A stretch of DNA of 64,000 bases, taken from positions 1,302,001-1,366,000 of the forward strand of contig JAGTXX020000012.1 of the NCBI GenBank assembly GCA_019044685.2, given 5' to 3'. How positions within the stretch are numbered: position 1 is the stretch's first letter; each line of letters starts with the position of its first letter. Under the pieces are notes generated by a model that worked only from the letters and a program-made list of their open reading frames with translations, ran no database searches and was not told where the DNA came from. This stretch comes from Nannochloris sp. 'desiccata'. Its lineage: Eukaryota; Chlorophyta; Trebouxiophyceae; Chlorellales; Chlorellaceae. The translations under genes were made by a program, and so were the position numbers. Positions 21,771 through 32,025 of the stretch are shown here, piece by piece.

Positions 21771-23336
21771 TCATGCTGTCCCTGTGGCGCTCTGTTCGAT
21801 ACAGGCCAAGCTATTCGCCACCCTCTTTCTTAGAGCTGCTACTTCAGAAATAAGAGCTGTAGTTGAGCCTGGACGAGGTTTCAACAATGCAGCAGCCTTG
21901 TGGAGGTTCCTTGTATCTATTCTTTTATCACTGCCACAGCCACCTCTGCCATTCTCAACTAGATTCTCAGTATCGCTATCAGATGTTTCCAAAGACTTGC
22001 GGGCAGCCACAGCTGCTGCAGTCGATTTTAAAGTATGCCTTGCAGGGATAAAGGAGACAGATTTGCTGTTGGTATCGGAAGATACGCAGCTGGCAGTGGG
22101 TGGCATTCTACTTTTCTTTCTTCCTTTTACAGGGACACCAAGGCTACTCTTTCTACCTGTATTGTAGTGGCCAATGCTAGTGTAAAACAAGGAGCTGGTA
22201 TAAGGGACGCTATTAGACAAGTCGGATTTCAACCTAGCAGTTCTCTCATCAAAGTGGGCTAAACGTTCTCGCAGGCTTTCCTCAGAAACGCTTTTTGCCA
22301 CTGGAGCTGGGAAAGAAATTGCTCTGATTCCTTCTTTACTGCTACTGATGCCATCTCTATGGGGTTTATATGACTTGGATGGGCTTGTAACACGCTTTGC
22401 AATGCCTCTTTCTGCTCTTTCGAGTACTTCAGCAACACTCCGTTGCTGCTGCTGCTGCCGTGGCTGTCGCCCTACTTCTTCTCCTAATTCTACCTGCTGC
22501 AATTGATGTTCTGCTGAAGTGACGTCTAAAAATAGAGATAATAGTTTACTATGCTGCTGTAAGCGCTCTTCAGCATCAGCTAAACGGAGCTCCACATCAG
22601 TATCAGCAACACTTCCAAGACTATCGATAGCTACACCACCATTGTCCCAGGAAGAAGACTCAACTGGGTGGTGCTGCTGCTGCTGCACACAGGATGCCGC
22701 TGTATTAAGATATTCTATATTACCGTCAAGATGATGCAGCCTTGAAATTGGTGTATTAAGAGAGTCAAAGGGGAGAGGCGATGGGAGAGCAGCACGAGGG
22801 GCGGAGGAAGCGGCGTCTCCACCATGATAAGATAAATAAGTATCTAGCTGCTGGGAAGGAGTCATCTGTAATCTCTCTGGTCTAACTATACTACTAGTAT
22901 TATTGCCGGTGCTGGTCTTGGGTTTGGTGTACGGATACAGGAGAGCTTTGTTCAGTGTTGGGAGAGGTGCGGCGGGGGGATTGGCATTAAATGGCTCTTC
23001 TAACCGTCCACACTTAAGTTGTTCTAATAAGAGCTTTGCGTATGCATTTCTATTCTTCTTCCAGACTTCATTCCGTGTCTGTAGATGAGAGAATATTAGG
23101 TTTTGGTGTAATAACTGACAGCCGGTTGAATTTCAACTGATTCACTACCTTCTCACCTCCTCAGATAGCTTTGCTAGCCAAGCTGCGATTTTCACCCTCA
23201 GAGATTTATCCAGTATCCTTGACCGCTCTTTAATCTCACCTCCGAGCTTGCTGAATACCGATTCCAACCCGCAATTCTTGACTATTGTATCTGAATATGC
23301 AACGCTCCACGCTTGCTGGGGCGTGTATGCAGACAT
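21771..23336 (-). CDS. DUF4485-domain protein (centrosomal CEP112-like N-terminus)
   Basis: Exons 23336-23157 and 23078-21771 encode 495 aa. Residues 1-100 match DUF4485: an amphipathic helical start, then WLAKLSEE and KNRNAYAKLLLEQLKCGRLE, very close to the KNRNLYAKLLLHML signature of human CEP112/CCDC46. The intron falls inside this domain. The rest is low-complexity, with Gln runs near residues 200 and 260 and a predicted coiled-coil region around DVELRLADAEERLQQHSK. The start at 23336 is the first ATG; the frame reaches further only through a TTG. DUF4485 proteins tend to be centrosomal or ciliary, which would imply a centriole-bearing stage. That is an inference. Confidence 0.75.
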
Positions 23337-23747
23337 AACCAATATTCTTGATTTTATGAAGGCGTTGCATAAGGATTAGAGCATTTATAGCGCCTTTTAA
23401 AAAGGAGCCTTTGGAGTTTGACTTTCGAAGTTTGCCACCATGGCTGCCAAGCTACTTCAAGTAGAACTTGATTTCAAGCGGTTGCAACCGACGTTGCAGC
23501 AGTATCTGAACAAAAGCAGAGCATATTGTCTACTTGGATGAAATTTGCTATTAACCTCCGGTCCCACCCGATATACAGACGGCACTTGGAGGCCCAAGCC
23601 AGGTAAAGAGCGTCTTCGCAGAAGACGTGCATTCTGACAAACTACAAATACATGAGTTACATGGATGGCTGTAGTACTCTACAAACTTAATTAATTTACT
23701 ATGTATCTATCTATCGGGAAGATAAACTACTATGTTTACATTTATTT
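23337..23747. other. intergenic region with a short Kozak-flanked ORF
   Basis: An ORF of 33 codons runs at 23440-23541 on the plus strand, opening MAAKLLQVELDFKRLQ with a GCCACCATGG context. An overlapping frame (KQSILSTWMKFAINLRSH) runs on to a possible GTAAAG donor near 23605. I could not build a coherent spliced gene, so it is not called as a CDS. It may be a pseudogene fragment or a small peptide. Confidence 0.35.
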
Positions 23748-25883
23748 TCAATCATATATTTGAACGACATAACTCTCGATACTCGCCTTGCAAAATGGAC
23801 ATTTCCTCTTATCTTCTACAAGAGATAATACCTTTATTGCACACCCCGGACACAACCGTCGATGTCCACATGGCGCTAATGTCACACTCCGCGGGTTATC
23901 CCAACAGATTCCACACCACATGTCCTCGGCAACAGTATCTTTTACAGTCTCTTGGATATCTTCGGTTGCATCATCAGTACATTTATTTTTATTTTCCGCC
24001 TCGGCCGCCATCACCTCGACCAGTCTTTGTAATCTCAACTCTCGCCAAAACAGTGCTTTCAGTTCCGGATAACGGCCATTTTCGGCTATTTGTAATACAG
24101 TTTCGCCTTTTGCGTTTTTGATCGCGGGATCCGCACCGTTCATCAATAACATGGCCACCACAACCTCTTCACCAAATTTTGCCGCCTTGATGAGTGCAGT
24201 GTCTTTTGTACCCTCTTCAACGGCATTGATGTCTTCCCCTGCATCCAGTAATAACTGGATCGTGGCCAGACATTCACTCTTATATTCCCACCCAATTGAT
24301 TCGATGGCGGTAACTATTAGTGGCTCACATCGTCGTTGTTGTGAACCACTTCCTCTTGCGTCGTCTCTATCCCCCGTTGTTGGCAGACGGTAATTTGGGA
24401 GTGCACCTGCATCTAACAACAATCGGACCAATCCTACTGCTGATCTTCTTACAGCAATACTCATCAATGTCCAATGGGTGTTTTCCCACCGCTCTCCCTC
24501 CCGCAACGCTTCATGGCGGGTTATCAAGATTCGACGTCTTTCCTCGTACGCCCACCCAAACTTCATTTTCTCATCAGAATGATGTGTGCGTACTTCGCTA
24601 AATCCGGGAATGTATATAAGAGGGTATTCATCACCATCAGAATCATCCACATACTCTCCACCGCGGTAGTCGCCGACTTCATAATACCCAAACCGACCCC
24701 GACGAAGAGGATATCCTCTTCTTGGTGTTCTTGTTGCGTTTGCCGGCGCGGTACCCCCATCTTCTTCCTCACTATCGCTATTGGTAGATTGATCATCCTC
24801 CTCTCCTACAAGTGCTTCTTCTTGTGCCACCTCCAATCCTTCCTCAGACGCCACCCTTGCCGCCCCATTTTCTTCTTTAATGTAGTAAATGGGTGCTGTG
24901 AGATCAAACTCTGGGGTTTTCTCACGGATGTAATTGAGTACCATTTCTAAAATTGGAAAATAAGTTGCTTCTACGCCATGATCCGATGCCAAATGGACTA
25001 AATACTCTATAATTGTGATGCCACGACCACCGCATGCGGTGGTGAAATCTGCACCGCCATGCAAGAACGCGACAATGCATTCCACGTCTGCTTTATAAAC
25101 AGACATAAATACCGCTGGGGCATCTCCTAATTCTACCGCATGCAGAACCTCTTCAAACAGTCTTTTATCTTTTGTTGCCGCCGCTTTCTCCAGGATGACA
25201 GAAATGCACTCTGCTGCACCGACTTCTGCCGCCCATTGCAATGGAGTCAATCCATGCTTGTCTTTGACCAGTAATACGTCTTCCAAACTGGGAATCTCCC
25301 ATTGGGGCTTGCACATTACTGCACAATTGCAGTTGGTCACGGCACCGACGCCCCTCCTTCGAGATGTTGTGTGGGGTAATTGGCCCAAAAATTCACTTAA
25401 ACCGGCATAATCATTGTCTAAAACATATATAAACGCCGAATATTTGATTTTTTTGGCGGTATCCATACTAATGCTCTTTTTTTCAAACTTGGTGAATTCT
25501 TTGTCAAAAAACCGTGCCAATGCATTCTTCAATTCTTCAGTCCTCAAATACTCGGGATTCTCGTGGCTAAAATAAATACCATTCTCTCTAGTGGGATCCC
25601 TCTCGCATCCACACAATCGGGCCAAATGCAACAATTGCCTATGGTTCTTAATATATTGGGCTCCATTGATGATCACTTCAGCGGCCGACGCCACATCACT
25701 CGCAAATCTGCACTTTGCCCGAATATCTTCAGGCAACGTTCTAACAAACGCGTCGGTATGCCCAAGTTGCTCTAATTCATCATTTACGGCTACATCATTT
25801 TTGATCGCATCCGCTATTGTATCATAGATGAAGTTTGGATCACATGATGATTTGTATGAACGCAAAGACCGAATTTCAGTCAT
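23748..25883 (-). CDS. ankyrin-repeat protein with C-terminal RING finger, likely E3 ubiquitin ligase
   Basis: A single coding exon gives 711 aa from the ATG at 25883 (MTEIRSLRSYKSS). An acceptor-like TTCTTAG just upstream suggests a 5'-UTR intron. Ankyrin-type repeats lie near residues 210-250 (HGLTPLQWAAEVGAAECISV) and again around 510-630 (VGLVRLLLDAGALPNY, TALIKAAKFGEEVVVAMLL), split by a 100-residue Glu/Asp-rich and Arg/Gly-rich insert. The last 60 residues form a C3HC4 RING: CGIC, then LAPCGHRRLCPGC and CPFC. RING domains of this C-terminal type recruit E2 enzymes, so substrate-binding ankyrins plus RING suggest a ligase. The substrate is unknown. Confidence 0.88.
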   Translation of the reverse strand: MTEIRSLRSYKSSCDPNFIYDTIADAIKNDVAVNDELEQLGHTDAFVRTLPEDIRAKCRFASDVASAAEVIINGAQYIKNHRQLLHLARLCGCERDPTRENGIYFSHENPEYLRTEELKNALARFFDKEFTKFEKKSISMDTAKKIKYSAFIYVLDNDYAGLSEFLGQLPHTTSRRRGVGAVTNCNCAVMCKPQWEIPSLEDVLLVKDKHGLTPLQWAAEVGAAECISVILEKAAATKDKRLFEEVLHAVELGDAPAVFMSVYKADVECIVAFLHGGADFTTACGGRGITIIEYLVHLASDHGVEATYFPILEMVLNYIREKTPEFDLTAPIYYIKEENGAARVASEEGLEVAQEEALVGEEDDQSTNSDSEEEDGGTAPANATRTPRRGYPLRRGRFGYYEVGDYRGGEYVDDSDGDEYPLIYIPGFSEVRTHHSDEKMKFGWAYEERRRILITRHEALREGERWENTHWTLMSIAVRRSAVGLVRLLLDAGALPNYRLPTTGDRDDARGSGSQQRRCEPLIVTAIESIGWEYKSECLATIQLLLDAGEDINAVEEGTKDTALIKAAKFGEEVVVAMLLMNGADPAIKNAKGETVLQIAENGRYPELKALFWRELRLQRLVEVMAAEAENKNKCTDDATEDIQETVKDTVAEDMWCGICWDNPRSVTLAPCGHRRLCPGCAIKVLSLVEDKRKCPFCKASIESYVVQIYD

Positions 25884-26373
25884 GCTTGCTTTGTGTCTAA
25901 GAAGAAACAAACACCCGAATAAATAAATAAATATAAATTTATAATATTTATAAAATGCCGCAGGAAGCAGGAGAAGGCCGGCTTTATGCGTTTTTTGGCC
26001 CAAAAACAACGAGAGCCCATAATAATTGTGCGTGCTTTGTCTGCTGTGATTTGGTTGTTTTCTGAACAGAGCATTAAAGAGATAGGAAACGAAGCAGATA
26101 GAATCAAGAAGAAGGAACCTAACCTATGCACCACAGATGCAGTAGAGACATACCATATGCAAAGAGAAAGGGTAGAGAGCACATTCTTTCTTATTTTCCC
26201 CAACCAATACAGCTGCCTAAACAAACGTCGTACCCAAACAACAACATCAAAAAAACAATTTGAAAATTAAAACCCAAAGAACAAATCAAAACCTTGCTTT
26301 ATACAAACCATAAGCATGAGCCACCAGCCACATATACCACCACCACTACCACTATTCAATTTATTATTTAGGG
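25884..26373. other. intergenic region between tandem minus-strand genes
   Basis: This covers the 5' flank of the ankyrin-RING gene and the 3' flank of the 5MP/BZW gene. Short open frames occur without recognisable motifs, and CCA-rich sequence lies at 26322-26350. Confidence 0.55.
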
Positions 26374-27855
26374 TTATTCATCCTCACTTTCCTCTTCTTC
26401 AGCCTCATCAAGCCATTTCACCAACGGCTCCAGATCTTTCAAGAACACGTTCCTTCCTTTGGGGTTCGACCCCTTTGCATACCAATATTTAATCGTATCT
26501 TCACCCACAACATCAACATCATAAAGAATCTTAACAATGTCAGCAAAAATTCTCAGCAATCTGCTATCTTCATAACATGTAACTTGAATCGTGTTGAGCA
26601 ACGCTGCCTCGATCCTGGCAGACGTGCAAAAGGGTAAAAACACTTTATGGTACCCTTTGAGAGTTTTCAAGACAGAGAATTGAGTTTGCTGGGTGTTTTT
26701 ACTGCCAGCAGTATCCAAAACACCATCAACAAGACCCAAATAAAGGCATTTGACAACATCTATGTCTGCTAATGAGCATTCTTCTTTTTTGGTCTTTGAG
26801 GCGGCAATGATTTCTGTAGCGTTTCTTGGAGGGTCTTCCGACACCATTTCTTTTATCCCTGCCCGGAGTTCCTGGCAATGGAAATCATACCTTTTACGGC
26901 TATTGTATTCCACAAAATCACCCAATCCAGCAGTATTAAAATGCTCCTCAAACTGTTCCCAAGACCGTTTCTGTTGAGGGAAAAATTCGAGCATGCGATC
27001 TTGCAAACGAGCTTTACGAAGGAGCTCTACTAAGGATTCTACTCCTTCTGTAGCCAAATAATCAGCAAAAAAGTCGGTGATGAAGGTGGCAATGGTACCA
27101 CGTGCAACCAAGCGGTCTTCAAGGGCAGCAGGAAGCACGCGTTCAGGTAATACACCAACTTTCAAAGCAAAGCACCGAGCCATCGCCATGGCAATTTTCT
27201 TGCGGCCCTCTTGATCATAAAACTCCAAAGAGAGAATGAGTTTGATTAAAGTGTTCTCCAAGGCCTTGACGAGGAAAGGTCTGCGGCGAATCATGCCCTG
27301 GAACCATTTAATATAAGGCATAATGGCTTCGCGCTCAGCGGGGGAAGCCAAAATGTTAAACGGCAAAGTCTTCCCGTCGGCAGCAGCATGGCCACCAGAG
27401 GCTAATCGAGCTCCTGCAAAGGATACTTCAAAAAGTACATCTCCATAGCGATTGAAATCAAGTTCAGCGCTGTCTAAAACCTTGTTGGCCGCCTCCAAGG
27501 TGCGTTCAATGTCTTCAGTTTCGTGAGCGTCGGCAAGTACATCAACTACCGCATCTGCAAAAGATTGTGGGTCATGGGGGACGACAATGTTCCTCTTTCT
27601 AGTCTTGAGGCGCACTCCACTGCAAAATAAGTAATAAAAAAGAAATTAAACAAGGTGAGCTAGAGGTGGATCAAACATTTCAGAAAGATGAAACAATGAA
27701 GGCATGCTAGCAGGGAGGGTTACTTACGCGAGCGTAGGCTTCTCTTCTTTTTGACTGCAATATGTGGAAGGAATCAAATGGGAAAATATGCGTATTGGTT
27801 ATTAAGTCTTCTTTTAAATAGCCATCACAATTAATTTTTAAAATCCTCACCTCAT
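26374..27855 (-). CDS. 5MP/BZW-type eIF5-mimic protein with W2 domain
   Basis: Exons 27855-27851 (5 nt), 27754-27728 (27 nt) and 27619-26374 encode 425 aa. The joined start MSQKEEKPTLAGVRLKTRKR aligns with human BZW1 (QKPTLSGQRFKTRKRD), which validates both tiny exons. The middle is all-helical. The C-terminal W2 domain ends [16 protein letters not shown], with the aromatic/acidic boxes typical of eIF5 and eIF2B-epsilon. 5MP proteins bind eIF2 through W2 and compete with eIF5, tightening start-codon selection, in the cytosol. The N-terminal eIF5 GAP domain is absent, as expected for a mimic. The start lies 285 bp from the divergent RETICULATA-related gene. Confidence 0.93.
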
Positions 27856-28140
27856 GCACTTAGCGGGTCTTTGTGTGGAACTTGCGGGCTCCAAAAGAAG
27901 ATATAGTTACAAATGAAGAATTGCAGACAAGCATGAAAAGCTTAAGCTTTATTCTTCGAGGAAACGGTGCTGCGGCGGCACTCCGAGCCCCAACCAAAAA
28001 CTTTGCGCTCGACAGTTAACGGGCATGCTAAGCTCACAGCTTCTGTTTATTATATTACTTTCGTTGATCATATCCGATTTGATGTTTAGGTGCGCTCAAG
28101 GGATCGATCGAGCGTAGTTCTCAAACTGAAATTAAAAACA

Positions 28141-29676
28141 ATGATGGCCTCTTCTGTCGGACTTGGGGTAATGGGGGGTACCCGTTTGCCCCTCATTCAA
28201 TCATCTATACCTCGTAAAGCTCGGTTTGGTGCTGTTCAGGTAGGCATCAGTCATGGTTTACTTTTTTGGAAGCCCTAATCCTAATTTGTTTTTCTGCGTA
28301 CCCAAACCCTTCGAAAGCTTAACCTTTTGCTCATTTATTTCAACTTTGCTGCTTGCAGGTCCGTGTTGATGGTTTAGAAAAGGCGCCAATTACCGCTTCT
28401 AGTCCAACCAGTGTCTCAAACCTGTCTAGAACTGCAACCCTTGAAGGAAGCGGTATGATCGCTGGCGGAGCGACTAGCAACCCTTTCACTACTGGCTTCC
28501 GCCGCTTCATTAGCAACTGTGGCAAAAGAAATACTAGTGCAGATACATTCAAATGCTCAGCTCAAGCAGGTGGAGGCGGTAACGATGGAGGAGTCGGTGA
28601 TGGTGGTGGCGGCGCCGGTGGCGGGGGAGGTGGTAACAATGGCGATGACGATGAAGAGGAATTTTTAAACCTTCAGCAAGCAGAAGAAATGGCCGCAGCC
28701 AAGGGCATTGAACTCCCAGAAGATTTCGCAGCAGCAGCTCGGGATGGTGGTCTCCGTAAATCTGTCTTACAACAATATGGCATTATCACCACCGGCAGTT
28801 TCCTTACCAGCTTCCTTGCCCGTACCGTCCCTGCCTTCCGCGACAGATTAATCGCAGATAAACTGTATTTCTTCAAAATCCTTGCAGAGGTGACGATTGA
28901 CTCTGCTTGTGCTACCGTTGCCGAGCTTCGGAAACGAGGAGATGAATTTTGGGATGAGTTTGAATTTTATCTATCAGATTTAGTTGTAGGTCTTGTTTTA
29001 GACGTTGTTTTGGTTACTTTACTGGCTCCAGTCGCTATCCCTGGTCGGGAGAAGAAGGTCGCTGCAAGTGGCTTGAGAAGATGGGCTTCAAAATTGCCGG
29101 GTGGAGTGTTTGAAAAGTCAACTGGTGGTAGAAAGTTCAGCCTTCAGGATAGGGTTGGTTGTTATGTAGCACGTGGATTGGAATATTCTCTTGCAGGTAT
29201 AGTATGTGGTGTTGTGGGACAAGCTCTTGCCAGCGGAATGATGATTGCAAAGTAAGTTCTATAAGGATTTGATTCGATTTTATTTATTGTATATTCCTTT
29301 AAAGCGGCAGGGCCATCACACTCTTTGTGTGCCTCATTTTATCTATTCGTTACCTTCCTTTTGTTCTACTAACCAACTACCAATCAAATTTATCCTCATT
29401 TTCCCTTTCAACAGGCGTCAATATTACGGCGCCAAGGACAACGATATCGCTGTACCACCCGTTCTCGAAACCGGTCTTGTTTGGGGCGCCTTTATGGCCT
29501 TGTCTTCGAATACTCGTTATCAGATTGTAGCTGGGTTAGAGCGAGTGGTTGACGAGACTATTGCGCGTAAAGTACCTGGTATCGCGTACCTGACTACGAC
29601 TGTGCTTCGATTTGGTAATAACGTTATTGGAGGGGAGCAGTTCATTGATATGGCACGCTGGGCGGGAGTTCAGTAA
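28141..29676 (+). CDS. RETICULATA-related plastid envelope protein (DUF3411)
   Basis: Exons 28141-28239, 28359-29251 and 29415-29676 encode 417 aa. The N-terminus (MMASSVGLGVMGGTRLPLIQ...) is basic and hydroxylated, like a plastid transit peptide. A Gly/Asp-rich stretch follows (near 105-130). The DUF3411 body has FLNLQQAEEMAAAKGIELPED, FLTSFLARTVPAFRDRL and several membrane helices. It closes with the family ending (SSNTRYQIVAGLE, RFGNNVIGGEQFIDMARWAG). RETICULATA-related proteins sit in the chloroplast inner envelope of plants and affect leaf mesophyll and amino-acid or nucleotide homeostasis. Their exact activity is unsettled. This gene is good evidence for a green-lineage host. Confidence 0.9.
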
Positions 29677-29890
29677 AAGAAAAAAAGAATATTGAGAGTT
29701 GAAATTTGTGTTATATATATGAAAATTAAGTTGGAAGATTACTATAATTGGTACTATTTTGAAGTAGATTTTGGGTTTAGATTCTGTTACATGTATATAA
29801 TATAATAGAGAGACGAAAATAAGAATCCTGCAAAAACGAGATCAAGCTCGTTTTTTTTAGATTTGGGGAAGGGGGGGGTCTCCCTCCTTC

Positions 29891-31755
29891 TTAACGAACT
29901 TGAAGAACTCCTGCAGAGATCAATTTATTAATCTTAAATGCCACATCAGGATGTTTCATATGCCTTTGCGCACTGACAGGATCTTCCTGCATGTCAGACA
30001 GCACCTGCCTCATCACAGGATCACTTAAGATACTTTGAACTTCAGGGTCGGCCATCGCCTTGGCTTGGCGCTCTTGCAAATCTTCTTCGCTGGCATCACC
30101 TCTATTCATTTTATTAATCGCCTGGACACAGCGCATGAGCCCTTCCTTTAGTTCTGCGTTTTCAGGATCGTGTTTAAGCCCAGTTTCGTATGTTGTAATC
30201 GCTTTATCAAACTCCTTCATGAAAAATTGCAAGTGTCCTTTACGAGAATATCCCTTTGCAAAATCAGGAGCTAAGCGGATACATTCTTCTGCATCCTTAA
30301 GACCTTCATTCCATGCACCCAACTTTGTGTAACACGCAGCACGGTTGCTATGCAGCTTGTAAGCTTCAGGGTTGACCTTTGCAGGGCCTCTTTTTAAAGC
30401 TTCTGAGTAGTGGGCTACTGCTTCCGGATATTTTTGAGCTTTAAAAGCAACATTTCCCAGTTCTTTTTCTTCAGCACACTTGCCAGTATCAATGTAAGCT
30501 TCTTCAGTAGCCTCTTTAAGTGCTTTTTCTGCTTCTTGAAGACGTTTCAAGGTGTCAGCATTACGATGTTCAGTCAAAGATCGATTGTAAACTTCAATCG
30601 CTTCTGCTAAATCACCTTTTTTAACCAAAGCATTACCCTTACGGGTCATAGCACGAGCAATCAGTTTATAATCAGCACGGAGCTCACGGCCACGGTCGAC
30701 AGCAGCCTCGCAATCAGCGATGCACCCCTCGAGGTCGCCTTGTTCGAATTTGACGGCAGCTCTATTTGTTAAGAAGGAAATATCGCCATCAAAGAGCTCA
30801 ATAGCTTTATTGTAATGAGAGATAGCTGATTCAAATTCTTTCTTCTTGTATGCTTCGTTACCAGCTTCTTTTTCCTTTTGAGCCAGTACTTTAGCTTCAG
30901 CTGCTGCTTTTTCTTCTTCAGTCATCGGGACATCTTCATTTTTTTTCTCTTCAGCTGCTGCTTTATTCTTAGCAGCGTTGTCTCTCATGATCTCTTCAGC
31001 AGCAGCCATAGCTTCTGCAGTATAATCTCTGGTTTCCCCACCAGCGGCAGAAGGCTTCTGGTCTGCTCCTCCTCCTTCACCGCCGCCTTGAACCATCTCA
31101 ATGCCAACGGCAAGAGCTTCCTGGAATCTCTCATCTGCAAGATACTTTTCCATGTTGCGTGGATTGGCATTGACATCACGAATCATAGATAAGAAATCAG
31201 GCTGGCCCATTAAAGGCTTTGTTCGAGAATCAGTGGCCAGTTTGGCAATGTACTCGGGGCTGGAGAAAATACTACCCCAGCCTTTAGTAAGGGGTGGGCC
31301 AGCGCTCGCTGCTTTCGCATCTGCTAAACCTTGTTTCAGCTGTGCATTTGAAGCGTCGTATTCGAGTCCCTTTTCAAAGGTAGCCACTGCATCGTCAAAG
31401 CGGCGGAGGCCGTGCAGGGCAGCACCTTTTCGACTGTAGCCTTTCGCCCAGTCAGGTTTAATAGAGACTACTTTTTCAGCATCATCTAAGGCTTCTTGGT
31501 ACCTCATCAGACTGGAAAAGCAGGCAGAGCGGTTGCTATAGAGGACGTGGTTGTTTGGATCAACAGCAATTGCGTCGGAAAAATGTTGGATGGCTTCTTC
31601 AAATTTGCCAGCAGAGAAGGCAGTATTGCCCTTGGACTGCATTCAATATGATTTGTTTGTATATGAATGAACTGAGAGAACAAGGTCGGGTTAGGGTACT
31701 CCAATGCAAAATAATGACTTGGGTTACTTGCCTTGAGTTCATCACTACTTGCCAT
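29891..31755 (-). CDS. STI1: HOP/STI1 co-chaperone
   Basis: Exons 31755-31732 and 31636-29891 encode 589 aa. The N-terminus MASSDELKSKGNTAFSAGKF matches STI1 (NELKEKGNKALSVGN) only if intron 1 uses a GC donor (AAG|GCAAGT); the nearby GT would break the frame. Architecture: TPR1 (about 5-115, SNRSACFSSL, GYSRKGAAL), DP1 (about 135-190, with SPEYIAKLA), a charged linker, TPR2A (about 245-360), TPR2B (about 385-500, LHSNRAACYTKLGAW, GYSRKGHL) and C-terminal DP2 (about 525-585, DPEVQSILSDPVMRQVL). HOP bridges Hsp70 and Hsp90 in the cytosol through these TPR clamps. The full animal/plant domain set is present. Confidence 0.97.
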
Positions 31756-32025
31756 TATACTTGTGCGTGCCGATCACGCCGGTCTCTCTCGATACGATAT
31801 GATTCAGATACTAATCAATATGCTGACATGTGCAGACAGGTGAAATATGTAATGTCAGCGAAGAAAATGGCCGTCTTCTAGAACTCCTTGACTTTGGGCG
31901 CAAAGAAAATTCTTGAATTTTATAGGCCTTCAACCCGCCTATTGGCAATATATTTAATTTCTTCGCCTATGCATATCGAATCATGCTGTCAGACCTTGGT
32001 GTCTGAACGCACATAGTTCGATTCC

